Source: Vicinamibacteria bacterium (GTDB lineage Bacteria; Acidobacteriota; Vicinamibacteria; Fen-336). Taken from it: a stretch of DNA of 64,000 nucleotides. This document shows positions 53,681 through 62,792 of this stretch, piece by piece (within the stretch, counting starts at the first letter, position 1; the number at the start of each line of letters is the position of its first letter). The notes beneath the pieces are model-generated. The model did no database searches and was not told where the DNA came from. It saw nothing but the letters and a program-made list of their open reading frames with translations. Position numbers and translations under genes: made by a program. Location: the NCBI GenBank assembly GCA_035570235.1, contig DATMML010000072.1, positions 1 to 64,000 of the forward strand. Direction: 5' to 3'.

Positions 53681-54388
53681 TTAGGATCCAGCCGCACTCG
53701 CTGCCCCGGGGGCTGCCCCCGACAGCTGCTCCAACGTGGCAGGGCTCAGGAAGCGAACACCTCCCCGAGCCACCCGAGCATCGACGCTCGCATCGAGCCC
53801 ACGGATCTCGATCTGGCCGCGAAGAGTTCGGGCCACAAAACACACGCCCGAGGGGACGTGCACGCGAAAGTCCACTCGGGCGCGCCCAGCTTCGACCAAA
53901 GTGTCCGCCCCAAGTTCCCCAGGAGGTATAGCGTAGCGAACCCGGACGAGGACACCCAGGGTATGTTCGATCGCTTCTATCTTGATGGAGAACGGAGCGT
54001 CTCCATCGCGGTGGCATTGTGCGTGGACTCGCGCGATGGGCCCCCGGGCGGGTTCCGCGGTGATGCGCCCATCCAGGGCCCACAGTTCGATCGCCTGGCC
54101 GGCGCCCAAGCGGCCCTGCCACCTGAAGTCCTGCTCGACAACGGCTCGAGCCACGAACTCCGGCGAATCCTCGAAGTAGAGTCGAGCGGCGTGCGGGCGT
54201 GGGATCGACAGCCTCTTCATCATTTCGTTGAGCGTCGTTGGAACCAGACCGAGGGCCGCTGCGGCAACCTTCTGACTGCCGCCGGCATTTCCGAGGGCGG
54301 CGAGGATCAGGGAACGTTCGAACTCATCGACCAGTCTGCGGAACTCTCCCGGTTCGGTTGCCATCGAGCCTGCCAGCGCTGCGCTCAC
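53681..54388 (-). CDS. Fis-type helix-turn-helix protein with DUF4097-like C-terminal domain
   Basis: A 235-aa protein with a Fis/NtrC-type DNA-binding helix-turn-helix at about residues 14-62 (LVDEFERSLILAALGNAGG, AAAALGLVPTTLNEMMKRL). The rest is beta-rich, and its end (VPSGVCFVARTLRGQIEIRG) looks like the DUF4097 adhesin-like repeat. There is no AAA+ domain. The start is uncertain: GTG 54388 has GGGAAGG upstream and overlaps the previous reading frame by GTGA; an ATG at 54364 is the alternative. Ligand and targets are unknown. The head-to-tail layout with an AraC-type regulator is unusual. Confidence 0.6.
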   Translation of the reverse strand: MSAALAGSMATEPGEFRRLVDEFERSLILAALGNAGGSQKVAAAALGLVPTTLNEMMKRLSIPRPHAARLYFEDSPEFVARAVVEQDFRWQGRLGAGQAIELWALDGRITAEPARGPIARVHAQCHRDGDAPFSIKIEAIEHTLGVLVRVRYAIPPGELGADTLVEAGRARVDFRVHVPSGVCFVARTLRGQIEIRGLDASVDARVARGGVRFLSPATLEQLSGAAPGAASAAGS

Positions 54389-54735
54389 GCCCCGGCCTTC
54401 CCGGGTAGTCGCGCAGACGTGTCGCCGTCGCGCATAACCTGCCGGGGGCCGGCCTTTCGGCTCCAGACTCTGCCGCAATTGCCTGTAGCCAGGCCCGGAT
54501 TTGGCGTGCGTGGATGGTTACGGGGGCTTGCCGCCTGGGCGGGCTGAACGAATTCTTCCTGGTTTCCGAGGTGATGCTCGGTGATCAACTTCCGCGCTTC
54601 CCGCGCGGCGAGCCCAGGAATCAGGAGCTTGCCGTTGACGGGTAGTGGCAGAGCGTCAAGGCCAGGCCACTTGATGCTTTGGCAGAAGCGCGAGATCCTT
54701 TGGAACCGCCATGCTTTCTTTCGCTCATCTTGCAT
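54385..54735 (-). CDS. Uncharacterised small protein
   Basis: A 116-aa reading frame with no recognised domain; the first ~65 residues (LPLPVNGKLLIPGLAAREAR, KLITEHHLGNQ) look more protein-like than the Arg/Pro-rich end. Support is positional: it overlaps the end of the AraC-type gene by 11 bp and ends in a GTGA overlap with the Fis-type gene, as in a translationally coupled operon. It may still be a chance frame. Confidence 0.35.
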   Translation of the reverse strand: MQDERKKAWRFQRISRFCQSIKWPGLDALPLPVNGKLLIPGLAAREARKLITEHHLGNQEEFVQPAQAASPRNHPRTPNPGLATGNCGRVWSRKAGPRQVMRDGDTSARLPGKAGA

Positions 54736-55933
54736 TTGGCCATTCGTATCTCTGAAAAGTGGCTGTGTCCGCCGTCGGGACCAGCTTCCTGTGGCGGATC
54801 TCTAAAGCCGAGTGACGTTTCAGTTCAGCGCGGGCCGTATCTCGGGCTGGCTGAGTAGAGCGCCGTCCAACAGGCTGATGCCGATTGAAGCGCTCGCGAT
54901 ACACGCGCGGCGGGATTGCGAGGGTACGCATGAAGGCCCGTCTCATAGCCTCAGGTGTGGCGAAACCGCTCATTGAGCAGATCGTTTTGACGCCCTCCGC
55001 CGACTCCTCGAGCAACCGTCTCGCCGTCTCGACGCGGGTGGAGGTCACGAAACGGGCCGGGGTCGTCCCCACCTCGCGGGTGAAGACTCGAGCGAAGTTG
55101 CGCGGGCTCATCGCGACGCGGCGAGCCAGCGTGTCGACCGCTAGATCCTCGCGCGGGTGATCGAGGATGTACGCCTGGAGGCTCCGCAGTGTCTCAGTCT
55201 CCGCGAGCTGCACGGCAAGCTGCGCACTGAACTGCGCCTGGCCGCCCGGACGCTTCAGGAACATGACGAGTTCGCGGGCGACCGCCAGCGCGACTGCACG
55301 CCCTTGGTCCTCCTCCACCATCGCCAGCGCGAGATCCATACCCGCGGTGACGCCAGCCGAAGTGTAGATGCATCCTTCCCGCAGAAAGATCGTGTCCGGC
55401 TCAACGCGAACATCGGGGTACCTGCTGGCCAGGTGCGCGCACCAGCGCCAATGCGTCGTGGCCCGCCGCCCTTTTAAGAGACCCGCCTCTCCCAGCAAGA
55501 ACGCCCCCGTGCAGACCGAGGCGAGCCGCCTGACCCAGCCGGCCTGCCGCCTGATCCAACGCAACAACGGTACGTGCCCGCGGTAGATCTCCTGGCCCAT
55601 TCCTCCGGCGATCATCAGGGTGTCGATCCCCCGGCCGACCTCGTCAAAGCGACGGTCGGCGTAGAGACGGAGTCCCGACGACGCGCGGAAGACGCCTCGC
55701 TTGAGCCCGACGAGCTCGAGGCTGTAGGCGTCGTCCTGGCGCTTCCCGTCGTCCCGCAGCCACCGTGACGTCCGCGCGAACACCTCGAGAGGCCCCATGA
55801 CATCCAACATCTGAATGCCTGGATACGCCAGCATGGCGACCCGCAGCGTCCCTGGACGATGCACACCGGCGGAAGCTTTCCGGTCGAGCGACAAGTGCCT
55901 CGACGACATGGTGGGAACATGCCGCCAATCCAC
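54725..55933 (-). CDS. GlxA-type transcriptional regulator (DJ-1/PfpI domain plus AraC helix-turn-helix)
   Basis: A 402-aa regulator. Residues ~30-205 form a DJ-1/PfpI-like sensor domain (AMLAYPGIQMLDVMGPLEVF; ASVCTGAFLLGEAGLL with the conserved nucleophile-elbow Cys). Residues ~255-350 hold the two AraC helix-turn-helices (VDTLARRVAMSPRNFARVF; ICSMSGFATPEAMRRAF). The last ~50 residues are unmatched. Start is either GTG 55933 or ATG 55909; neither has a strong ribosome binding site. Related regulators control amino-acid and arginine or carnitine metabolism, which suits the locus (inference). Confidence 0.85.
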   Translation of the reverse strand: MDWRHVPTMSSRHLSLDRKASAGVHRPGTLRVAMLAYPGIQMLDVMGPLEVFARTSRWLRDDGKRQDDAYSLELVGLKRGVFRASSGLRLYADRRFDEVGRGIDTLMIAGGMGQEIYRGHVPLLRWIRRQAGWVRRLASVCTGAFLLGEAGLLKGRRATTHWRWCAHLASRYPDVRVEPDTIFLREGCIYTSAGVTAGMDLALAMVEEDQGRAVALAVARELVMFLKRPGGQAQFSAQLAVQLAETETLRSLQAYILDHPREDLAVDTLARRVAMSPRNFARVFTREVGTTPARFVTSTRVETARRLLEESAEGVKTICSMSGFATPEAMRRAFMRTLAIPPRVYRERFNRHQPVGRRSTQPARDTARAELKRHSALEIRHRKLVPTADTATFQRYEWPNAR

Positions 55934-56445
55934 TCCGGCACCTACGACAATCAGCCAACCTTTCCTGCCATTGTGTTGTCAGGGGAGTCGGACTCTACGA
56001 CGAACGACGGGGAAACCAACCATTGCGTACGACCCCCTAACGGCCTCCTACTATGCTGGGGGACTGTCCCACGAAGAGGATATCGGCCTCCCCGCCCCGC
56101 TTGCCAGCAGAAGCGCAGGGGTTGGGTGGTATGGGTCAATGACCCTCGAGAAACCTGGCGCGCCGCATGGTGCGACCCCCTCTCCGCCAGGCCCCGCTGC
56201 CCGGATCGCAGCGCACGAACTCGTGAAGAGGCTGCCTCCTCCGACCCGGGTCGAATCAGGCGGAGGCCAGCGAGCCACACTGCCTCTTGGCCCGGCTCGA
56301 CAGCGCGATGCGCTTGTGCTATTGCTCACATGTTCCTAACCACACAAGAATAAAGCGCCGCACCTGGCCGGATGGGCTTGAGGGTTGGGCGTAGGTCGGG
56401 CCAGCGGACGCGGACCGAGTGGGGGAGTAGCGTGCGGGTGACTGG
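55934..56445. other. Intergenic region between divergent regulator and permease
   Basis: About 510 bp. Overlapping short frames on both strands have no recognisable content. It holds the permease promoter-operator at 56297-56332. Confidence 0.45.
56297..56332 (+). promoter_or_regulatory. Promoter with overlapping TATTGCTCACATG operator (permease)
   Basis: TCGACA (56297-56302), 17 bp, TATTGC (56320-56325), then TCACATG. TATTGCTCACATG differs in a single base from the site at 26190 and has the same position relative to the promoter. The leader to the ATG at 56446 is about 110 nt. Confidence 0.6.
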
Positions 56446-57849
56446 ATGATCGATGCCAAGGTGACGACTTCGCTCCGCCGCGAGTTGGGTCTCCTGGATT
56501 CGACGCTCCTGGCCGCCGGCGTCATCGTCGGCTCTGGGATCTTCATGACCACGGGAGTCATGGCCGTCGAGCTCCCGTCGGCTCCTCTTTTGCTGCTGAC
56601 TTGGGCGGTGGGAGGGCTCCTCACCCTCGCGGGCGCTCTTACCATCTCCGAGCTGGGAGCGGCCATGCCGGAGGCAGGCGGACAGTATGTCTATTTGCGG
56701 GAGGCCTACGGTCCGCTCCCCGCCTTTCTGTTCGGGTGGCTGACCCTTCTCGTCTATCAGCCTGGCGCAATCGCGGCGGTGGCCGCGGGCTTCGCCGCTT
56801 ACCTTGGCTACTTCGTGCCTGCCCTGGGTACCGAGAACGTCCTCGCTGCGATTACGGTTTCCGGGCGATCGTTTTCCCTCAGCATGGGTCAGCTGGTCGC
56901 AGCCGCGGTGATCGTGGGCCTCACAGCGTTGAACGTCCGCGGCGTGCGGGTGGGCAGCACGGTTCAGAACGTCTTCACCTTCCTGAAACTAGGCGCTCTC
57001 GCCGGCTTCGTAGTCCTCGGATTCACAATGGGGACTGGCCGGTCGGCGTCGAGCGGGCCGCCGAGCGCGACGCCGGGCGCGGCCACGCTGGCGGGCTTCG
57101 GAGTTGCGTTGGTGGCGGCCCTCTGGGCCTATGACGGCTGGATCAACCTCACGTTCTCCGCGGGGGAAATCAAGGACCCGGCACGCAACCTCCCCCGAGG
57201 GCTTTTCCTCAGTACCGTAATAGTCACGGTCGCCTATCTGCTCGTCAACGCCGCGTATGTCCGCGCCCTGCCGATCAGCGAGATGCAGGGTGTCACGCGG
57301 ATCGCGGAGAAGGCGGCCACTGCGCTCTTCGGGCCTATTGGGGCGACCCTGATCGCGGCCGCCGTGGCCATCTCGACCTTCGGCTCCACTCACGGCACGA
57401 TCCTGACCGGCGCCCGCGTCAACTACGCGATGGCCAAGGACCACCTCTTCTTCTCCTCGGCGGCCAGAGTCCATCCACGCTTCCAAACGCCCCACGTATC
57501 GCTCTGGTGGCAGGGCTGCTGGTCTGCGCTCTTGGTTCTCTCCGGGACCTTCGACCAGCTCTTCACCTTTGCGATGTTCGCCGCCATCCTCATGTACGCC
57601 GGCGCAACGGCCGCTGTGTTCACCCTCCGTCGCAAGCGACCCGAAATGCCCCGCCCCTACCGGACCTGGGGCTATCCCTGGATGCCTTTGGTGTACCTCG
57701 GCGCGCTCTTGCTCTTGGCCGGGAACACGCTGAGCGAGCGACCCGTCGAGTCACTCGCAGGACTGGGGCTACTCGCTCTCGGCGTCCCCGTGTACCAATA
57801 CTGGCGCCGGCGACCGGAGCGGCCCGAGGATTCGCGGGTTGCGTCCTAG
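56446..57849 (+). CDS. Amino acid permease (APC superfamily, LAT/SteT-like)
   Basis: A 467-aa inner-membrane transporter with about 12 helices. Helix 1 has the APC signature VIVGSGIFMTTG, followed by AGALTISELGAAMPEAGGQYVY, typical of the L-type/SteT exchanger branch; helix 6 has ALWAYDGWINLTFSAGEIKD. It is clearly different from the permease at 12378, which belongs to the GABA/proline branch. It stands alone and is preceded by the common operator motif, so it probably imports amino acids released by the regulated peptidases. Confidence 0.88.
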   Translation: MIDAKVTTSLRRELGLLDSTLLAAGVIVGSGIFMTTGVMAVELPSAPLLLLTWAVGGLLTLAGALTISELGAAMPEAGGQYVYLREAYGPLPAFLFGWLTLLVYQPGAIAAVAAGFAAYLGYFVPALGTENVLAAITVSGRSFSLSMGQLVAAAVIVGLTALNVRGVRVGSTVQNVFTFLKLGALAGFVVLGFTMGTGRSASSGPPSATPGAATLAGFGVALVAALWAYDGWINLTFSAGEIKDPARNLPRGLFLSTVIVTVAYLLVNAAYVRALPISEMQGVTRIAEKAATALFGPIGATLIAAAVAISTFGSTHGTILTGARVNYAMAKDHLFFSSAARVHPRFQTPHVSLWWQGCWSALLVLSGTFDQLFTFAMFAAILMYAGATAAVFTLRRKRPEMPRPYRTWGYPWMPLVYLGALLLLAGNTLSERPVESLAGLGLLALGVPVYQYWRRRPERPEDSRVAS

Positions 57850-57862
57850 TCGTCGGGAATGG

Positions 57863-57895
57863 AAAAAGACGGCGTTGGCGCGCCGAGCCCCGTCT
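57863..57895 (-). terminator. Intrinsic terminator of the CapA-like/BNR operon
   Basis: AGACGG (57867-57872) pairs with CCGTCT (57890-57895), with a further GC-rich pairing inside. On the minus strand the stem is followed by TTTTT (57867-57863). It lies ~40 nt after the CapA-like stop, and 14-46 nt after the convergent permease stop, so it may also serve that gene. Confidence 0.5.
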
Positions 57896-57936
57896 CTTGA
57901 TGCATCAGGGCCTCCGGAGCAAACGGTAGCGCGCTC

Positions 57937-59322
57937 CTAGGGAGCTGCCCGCCATTGCCCCAGCCCATTCTCGAAGGCAATCTCCACCCCGTAACGTCGC
58001 GAGCCTTTGGCCATCTGCTCAATGATGGACCGCGCGCGCTCTCCAACCGCTATCCGCGGTGTGCCACGCTGGGCGCGGCCGTCACCCGAAATGAACGGCC
58101 CGATGTTGCCGAGCTCGACAGGATGGATGACGATCGACTGCACCTCGTGCCCCCGGAAGCGGGACAACACCACCGCACCGTCCCACCAGTGGGCGTTGCC
58201 CGGCAGCAGGCTGTAGGCGTCGCCCTGCCCCGTGGCATCGTACAGATCGCCCTCGAGAGCCGTGGGCGAGCGGACACCGAAGTCGTCGTAGATGTCCTGC
58301 CCCTGGGGGGAAGTCGTCTCATACTGGAATATGAAGTCGCCGAGGCTGTAGAGGATGGGCTTTCCCTTGTAGACCTCGATGCCACGCAGGATGTGCGGTC
58401 CGTGCACGATGAACGTGGTGGCACCGGCGTCCACGACCTTGTGCGCAACCTCCTCCAGCCACGGGGGCGGCGCCTCCGGCGTCGGTCCCCGCTCGTGGGA
58501 GTGGGTGGTGACGATGACGAAATCCGCCTGCCGCGCCGCACTGCGCACGTTGCGGAGGATGCGCTCCAAGTCCTCATCACGCGGGCGCTCGACTCGGCGG
58601 ATCCTCTCACCCGCCACGAACCGCTGCCCGAATGCCTCCACCGGCGCACCGGGTTTCGCCGGCGATTCCCGTCCCCCGACTGCGGGCGCGATGCGTCGGA
58701 TGGCCGCCATCCCCTCGGAGTCGAGCTCGTACGTCCTTTCCAGCCGCAGCGGGTTCAGGCCGGGACGGCCGGACGCGTCCGCCCGAGCCGCGCCCGCCCG
58801 CGTTCCATCCGGGAACGTGCTCGCGAAGCTCACGATGGCGACACGGCCCTTCCGCGTCTCGAAGTACTTTGGTCGGCTGGCCAGGCCCAGGTCGCGGTCG
58901 ACCCCCGCGTGCACGAGGCCGATCTCGTCGAGGGTACGGTTCGTGGCCAGCATGCCCTCGATGCCGTAGTCACCGGAGTGGTTGTTGGCGCGGGCCACGA
59001 TGTCGAAGCCCGCCCACTTGAGGGACAGGGCGACCTCCGGCTCACCGCGCTCGTAACCGCCCCCATGCTGGGCAGCGGGCCATCCCTTGAACTCGGACAT
59101 GCGGAACACCTGGCACTCGAGGTTGGTGAAGGCCACGTCGGCGGCCCTCACCACTTCTACCCACCGCAGGAAGAGGGGGTCGTCGAGGGCTCGGATGTCC
59201 CGAGTAATGATTGAATCGCCCGTCGCAGCCAGGGTCCACTCGGGCCGCGGCTCCATCTGGGCCCATGCCACGGCGCCGCAAAGGAGCGCGCTGGCCGTGG
59301 ATGCGAGCAAGGCGCGGCTCAT
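57937..59322 (-). CDS. CapA-family protein (metallophosphoesterase-like fold), exported
   Basis: A 461-aa protein with signal peptide (RALLASTASALLCGAVAWA). CapA hallmarks are LAATGDSII, FTNLECQVF, DIVARANNHSGDYG, TTHSHERGPTPE, FIVHGPHILRGIEVY and ILYSLGDFIFQ. CapA proteins share a metallophosphoesterase fold and are linked to poly-gamma-glutamate export or hydrolysis; here no capB/capC is present, so capsule synthesis is doubtful and a secreted hydrolase is as likely. Its start overlaps the stop of the BNR protein gene by ATGA, so the two are co-translated. Confidence 0.85.
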   Translation of the reverse strand: MSRALLASTASALLCGAVAWAQMEPRPEWTLAATGDSIITRDIRALDDPLFLRWVEVVRAADVAFTNLECQVFRMSEFKGWPAAQHGGGYERGEPEVALSLKWAGFDIVARANNHSGDYGIEGMLATNRTLDEIGLVHAGVDRDLGLASRPKYFETRKGRVAIVSFASTFPDGTRAGAARADASGRPGLNPLRLERTYELDSEGMAAIRRIAPAVGGRESPAKPGAPVEAFGQRFVAGERIRRVERPRDEDLERILRNVRSAARQADFVIVTTHSHERGPTPEAPPPWLEEVAHKVVDAGATTFIVHGPHILRGIEVYKGKPILYSLGDFIFQYETTSPQGQDIYDDFGVRSPTALEGDLYDATGQGDAYSLLPGNAHWWDGAVVLSRFRGHEVQSIVIHPVELGNIGPFISGDGRAQRGTPRIAVGERARSIIEQMAKGSRRYGVEIAFENGLGQWRAAP

Positions 59323-62300
59323 CGCGGCTCCTCGAGGGCCGGGAGAGGAAGCCCGTTCTCCCGCACCAGGCGGTTCACCCCGTCGACTTGGGCGCCGAGT
59401 GGGCGGAAGCGACCGAGGGTGGCCATGAGCGCCGCGTCCAGGTCGCGGAAACGGGCCTTCATCCCTTCCGTAGGCCGGGCCTCCGCCTCCTCCACGGTGC
59501 CGTAGAGATCGAGAAGCTCGAAGTCGAGCTTCGGCCCAAAATGGATCACCTCGATCGGCAGCTCGATCCGAGGGTCGATGAGGTCGGCCTCGATGGCCAA
59601 CAGCGCCTCCGAGAGCGTCTTGGCCGCCGCTTGCAACGGGGGTCCGGAACCGGTGGAGGGGCCCTCGAAGAGCGCTTTCAGCTGCGTTCGAAGCGCCTGG
59701 GAGCGTCCATGGGCGGCGAACAAGCGGCTAAGCCGATCCCGGATCTCGAGGGCGAGCGCGCTCTGCTCACGGAAGTCGTCGAGCGTGGTCGCGAGGCGCG
59801 GATCCTTCCTCACCTCGAATCGCTCCGACCGCTCGAGGGCCCCTACACGGAGTCGCGCTTCGTACACGCCGGGGGGCACTATGGGGCCCTCGAGGCCCTT
59901 CGCATGGAATGAGGTGGGTGGCACCTTGGGCGCCTCTTGGCGCAGATCCCATACGAAGCGTTGCAGCCCCACCTGCGCGGACGGACGCCGCTCGCGGGAA
60001 TCCTTCGACGACACCGCCCGCACGAGCACGCCCGCAGCGTCCCGGAATTCGAGCCGCACCTCGTCCACTGCGTTTCCGGGTAGTACGTAATCCACGAGGG
60101 CGCCGCTCGGAGGATTGCGTCCCTGCGCCGGCCGCTCCGACGGCGACTCTTGCGATGACGAGCCCGCCATTCGGAGCGTGTCCCTGGGGCGGAGGAGGCG
60201 GGCCTCGGTGCCCAGCGCGCCTTGCGCCCGTGTGTGCAGGGGGGTGAGGTCGTCCAAGACCCAAAACGAGCGGCCCATAGTCGAAACCGCCAGGTCCCGG
60301 TCCCTGATCTGGATGTCGGTCACGGCAGTCACCGGGAGGTTCAGCTGGAATCTCTGCCACGTGCGGCCGTCGTCGAGCGAGACGTAGAGGCCGTACTCTG
60401 TGCCCGCGTAGAGCAGGCCCTTGTGCTCGGGATCCTCCCGCACCACGCGCACGAAGTGCCTTGCCGGGATACCATTACGGCCGTCCGCGATCCGGACCCA
60501 GGATCGCCCGAAGTCGTCGGTGCGGAAGACATAAGGAGCGAAGTCGTCGAGACGGTAGCGGTGGACGGCCAGGAAGGCACGGCCCGGTGCGTGATGCGAT
60601 GGCTCGATTCGATTGACGCTGCCCCACTCTGGCAGGTCTCGCGGCGTAACGTTCGTCCAGCTCTTCCCATCGTCGCGCGAAATGTGCACGAGACCGTCGT
60701 CGGTGCCCGCCCACAGGATTCCGCGCGCCAGGGGTGATTCCTCAAGAGCCACGATCGCTCCGTAGACCTCGGGTCCGGTGTGATCTCGTGTGATCGGGCC
60801 CCCCGACTCGTCCTGCTTCGTCTTGTCGTTGCGCGAAAGGTCGGGGCTGGCGATCTCCCAGCTCTGGCCCTCGTCGTGCGAGCGGTGCACGAACTGGGAG
60901 GCATGATAGAGGATGCTCGGGTCGTGGGCGGACACCCGGACCGGAGCGATGATCGCGAAGCGGTAACGATAGTTCCTGGACGCCACACCCTCGCCGTACT
61001 GAGGGTAAACGTTGATCCTTCGCGTTTGGCCGGTCCGGTGGTCGTAGCGCTCCAGGATGCCTTCGTAGTTGCCGGCGTAAACGATGTTTGGGTCTCTCGG
61101 GTCCACCGCGATGTCGCCGTGCTCGCCGCCCCCGACCGGATAGCAGTCCCGAAGTTCGATGCCGGATCGCGACGTGCGGCTGGGCACGGAGATCGTGCCG
61201 CTGTCCTGCTGCGCGCCGTAGAGCCGCCAAGGAAAGCCGTTGTCCAGGGCGAGGCTGTAGATCTCGGCCGTCGGCTGGTTGTCTTGCGGGGACCAGCTTT
61301 TCCCGCCGTCGAAGGTCACCCTGGCTCCGCCGTCATCACCCAGGATCATGATCGCGGGATCGCGAGGGCTCATCCAGAGGGCGTGATTGTCCCCTCCGCC
61401 CGGCATGACCGAGAAGGACTGGCCGCCGTCCGCGGACCGCAGCATCCACCGACCATGCGCCGGGCAGAAGAGCACGTCGCGGTCAGTCGGGTGGGGCTCG
61501 AGATGCATGTAGTAGAAAGGGCGCGTCAGGAGCCGTTTGTCCTTGTTGATCAGCCGGAAGCTCGCCCCGCCATCATCGGACCGGTAGAGGCCCCCCTCGC
61601 CGGGCGCTGCCTCCACAAGAGCCCACACCCGCTGCGGGTCCGCGGGGGAGACAGCAACGCCGATCTTGCCCATGACCCCGGCGGGCAGTCCCGACTGCAG
61701 ACGTGTCCAAGTGTCGCCCCCGTCCGTCGATTTGTGGATCCCACTGCCCGGGCCACCGCTCACGAGCGTCCAAGGCTTGCGGACCACCTCCCACGTCGCG
61801 GCGTAGAGAACGCGTGGGTTTGACGGGTCCATGCTGACGTCCACCGCTCCGGCCGTGTTGGTCACGAACAGGACGCGCTGCCAGGACCGGCCGCCGTCCC
61901 GCGTCCGGTAAACACCGCGCTCGGAGCTCGGACCGAACGCGTGGCCAAGCACCGCCACGTAGACGAGGTCAGGGTCGCGCGGGTGGATCCGGACCTTGCC
62001 GATCTGGCCGGCGTCGGGGAGGCCCGCGTGCCGCCACGTGCGGCCCGCGTCGTCGGAGCGATAGATTCCGTCTCCCGCCGAGATGTTGTTCCGGAGGCAA
62101 GTCTCCCCCGTCCCGGCGTAGACGACGTTCGGATCCGACAACGCCACCGCCAGCGCGCCGATGGACGCGCTCCCGAAGAAGCCGTCCGAGACGTTGGTCC
62201 AGGCCGCGCCGCCGTCCGTCGTCCTCCAGACGCCGCCGCCGGTGGAGCCCATGTAAAAGGTACGCGGGCTGGACGGCACTCCGGCCACCGCCACTACCCG

Positions 62301-62519
62301 GCCCCCTCGGTAAGGGCCGACCAATCGGAAAGAGAGGGCCCGGGCCATTTCCTTCTCGAGGGGAGACCGCGCAGTCTCCGGTCCGTCCAGGGCCGCCGAG
62401 CCGATGGGAAGCAGGGCCAGCAGGGCGAGGATGGCGGCGGCCCGGCCCGCCCACGGCGCAGCAGCGGGCAAGTCCTGGGTCGCCTCGGTTGGGGTCGCAT
62501 CGTCGGCGGTTCCGATCAC
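59319..62519 (-). CDS. Large secreted BNR-repeat (VPS10/sortilin-like propeller) protein
   Basis: A 1066-aa protein. GTG 62519 follows AGGAGGAAAG and leads into a hydrophobic segment (AAILALLALLPIGSAA). At least ten Asp-box-type repeats are seen, for example TTDGGAAW, SDDAGRTW, TRDGGRSW, STDGGDTW, SHDEGQSW, SRDDGKSW and SLDDGRTW, forming one or two beta-propellers. The last ~330 residues are a separate helical/beta domain with ALALEIRDRLSRLFAAHGRS. Such proteins are common in Acidobacteriota and Bacteroidota and remain without a known activity; peptide or glycan binding is plausible. First gene of a two-gene operon with the CapA-like protein. Confidence 0.8.
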   Translation of the reverse strand: MIGTADDATPTEATQDLPAAAPWAGRAAAILALLALLPIGSAALDGPETARSPLEKEMARALSFRLVGPYRGGRVVAVAGVPSSPRTFYMGSTGGGVWRTTDGGAAWTNVSDGFFGSASIGALAVALSDPNVVYAGTGETCLRNNISAGDGIYRSDDAGRTWRHAGLPDAGQIGKVRIHPRDPDLVYVAVLGHAFGPSSERGVYRTRDGGRSWQRVLFVTNTAGAVDVSMDPSNPRVLYAATWEVVRKPWTLVSGGPGSGIHKSTDGGDTWTRLQSGLPAGVMGKIGVAVSPADPQRVWALVEAAPGEGGLYRSDDGGASFRLINKDKRLLTRPFYYMHLEPHPTDRDVLFCPAHGRWMLRSADGGQSFSVMPGGGDNHALWMSPRDPAIMILGDDGGARVTFDGGKSWSPQDNQPTAEIYSLALDNGFPWRLYGAQQDSGTISVPSRTSRSGIELRDCYPVGGGEHGDIAVDPRDPNIVYAGNYEGILERYDHRTGQTRRINVYPQYGEGVASRNYRYRFAIIAPVRVSAHDPSILYHASQFVHRSHDEGQSWEIASPDLSRNDKTKQDESGGPITRDHTGPEVYGAIVALEESPLARGILWAGTDDGLVHISRDDGKSWTNVTPRDLPEWGSVNRIEPSHHAPGRAFLAVHRYRLDDFAPYVFRTDDFGRSWVRIADGRNGIPARHFVRVVREDPEHKGLLYAGTEYGLYVSLDDGRTWQRFQLNLPVTAVTDIQIRDRDLAVSTMGRSFWVLDDLTPLHTRAQGALGTEARLLRPRDTLRMAGSSSQESPSERPAQGRNPPSGALVDYVLPGNAVDEVRLEFRDAAGVLVRAVSSKDSRERRPSAQVGLQRFVWDLRQEAPKVPPTSFHAKGLEGPIVPPGVYEARLRVGALERSERFEVRKDPRLATTLDDFREQSALALEIRDRLSRLFAAHGRSQALRTQLKALFEGPSTGSGPPLQAAAKTLSEALLAIEADLIDPRIELPIEVIHFGPKLDFELLDLYGTVEEAEARPTEGMKARFRDLDAALMATLGRFRPLGAQVDGVNRLVRENGLPLPALEEPR

Positions 62520-62792
62520 GGCTTTCCTCCTGAGGGTTCGGATCTTGGGCGCGCTGCAAGAACGGTAGCCTGAAGCCGGGGGTTTGGCCCGTGGGGCCAT
62601 TCCAGACAAGAGGCCCTCCGGGTGGCAACAATGGGCGGATGCTCTCACTCACGGCCTCTTCGCAAATGTGGAGATTCAGCTCGCGCAGCGGGCCGCGTGG
62701 TCGCGGGCATCCCTAGCGTGGCTCGGCGAGAGTCACCCGCTTCGAAGTCCTCGTAGTTGCGGGTCATAGTGCCCTCGTCCTGCCGGGCGATT

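Noticed and set aside
57955-59214. Long antisense reading frame (419 codons) opposite the CapA-like gene, and similar ones at 7296-8456, 12690-13571, 14826-15923 and 60780-61823
   Set aside because: Each lies fully within a well-recognised gene on the other strand and has the Arg/Val/His-rich composition of shadow frames.
57937-59322. Poly-gamma-glutamate capsule operon
   Set aside because: Only the CapA-like protein is present; capB, capC and pgsE-type genes are missing.
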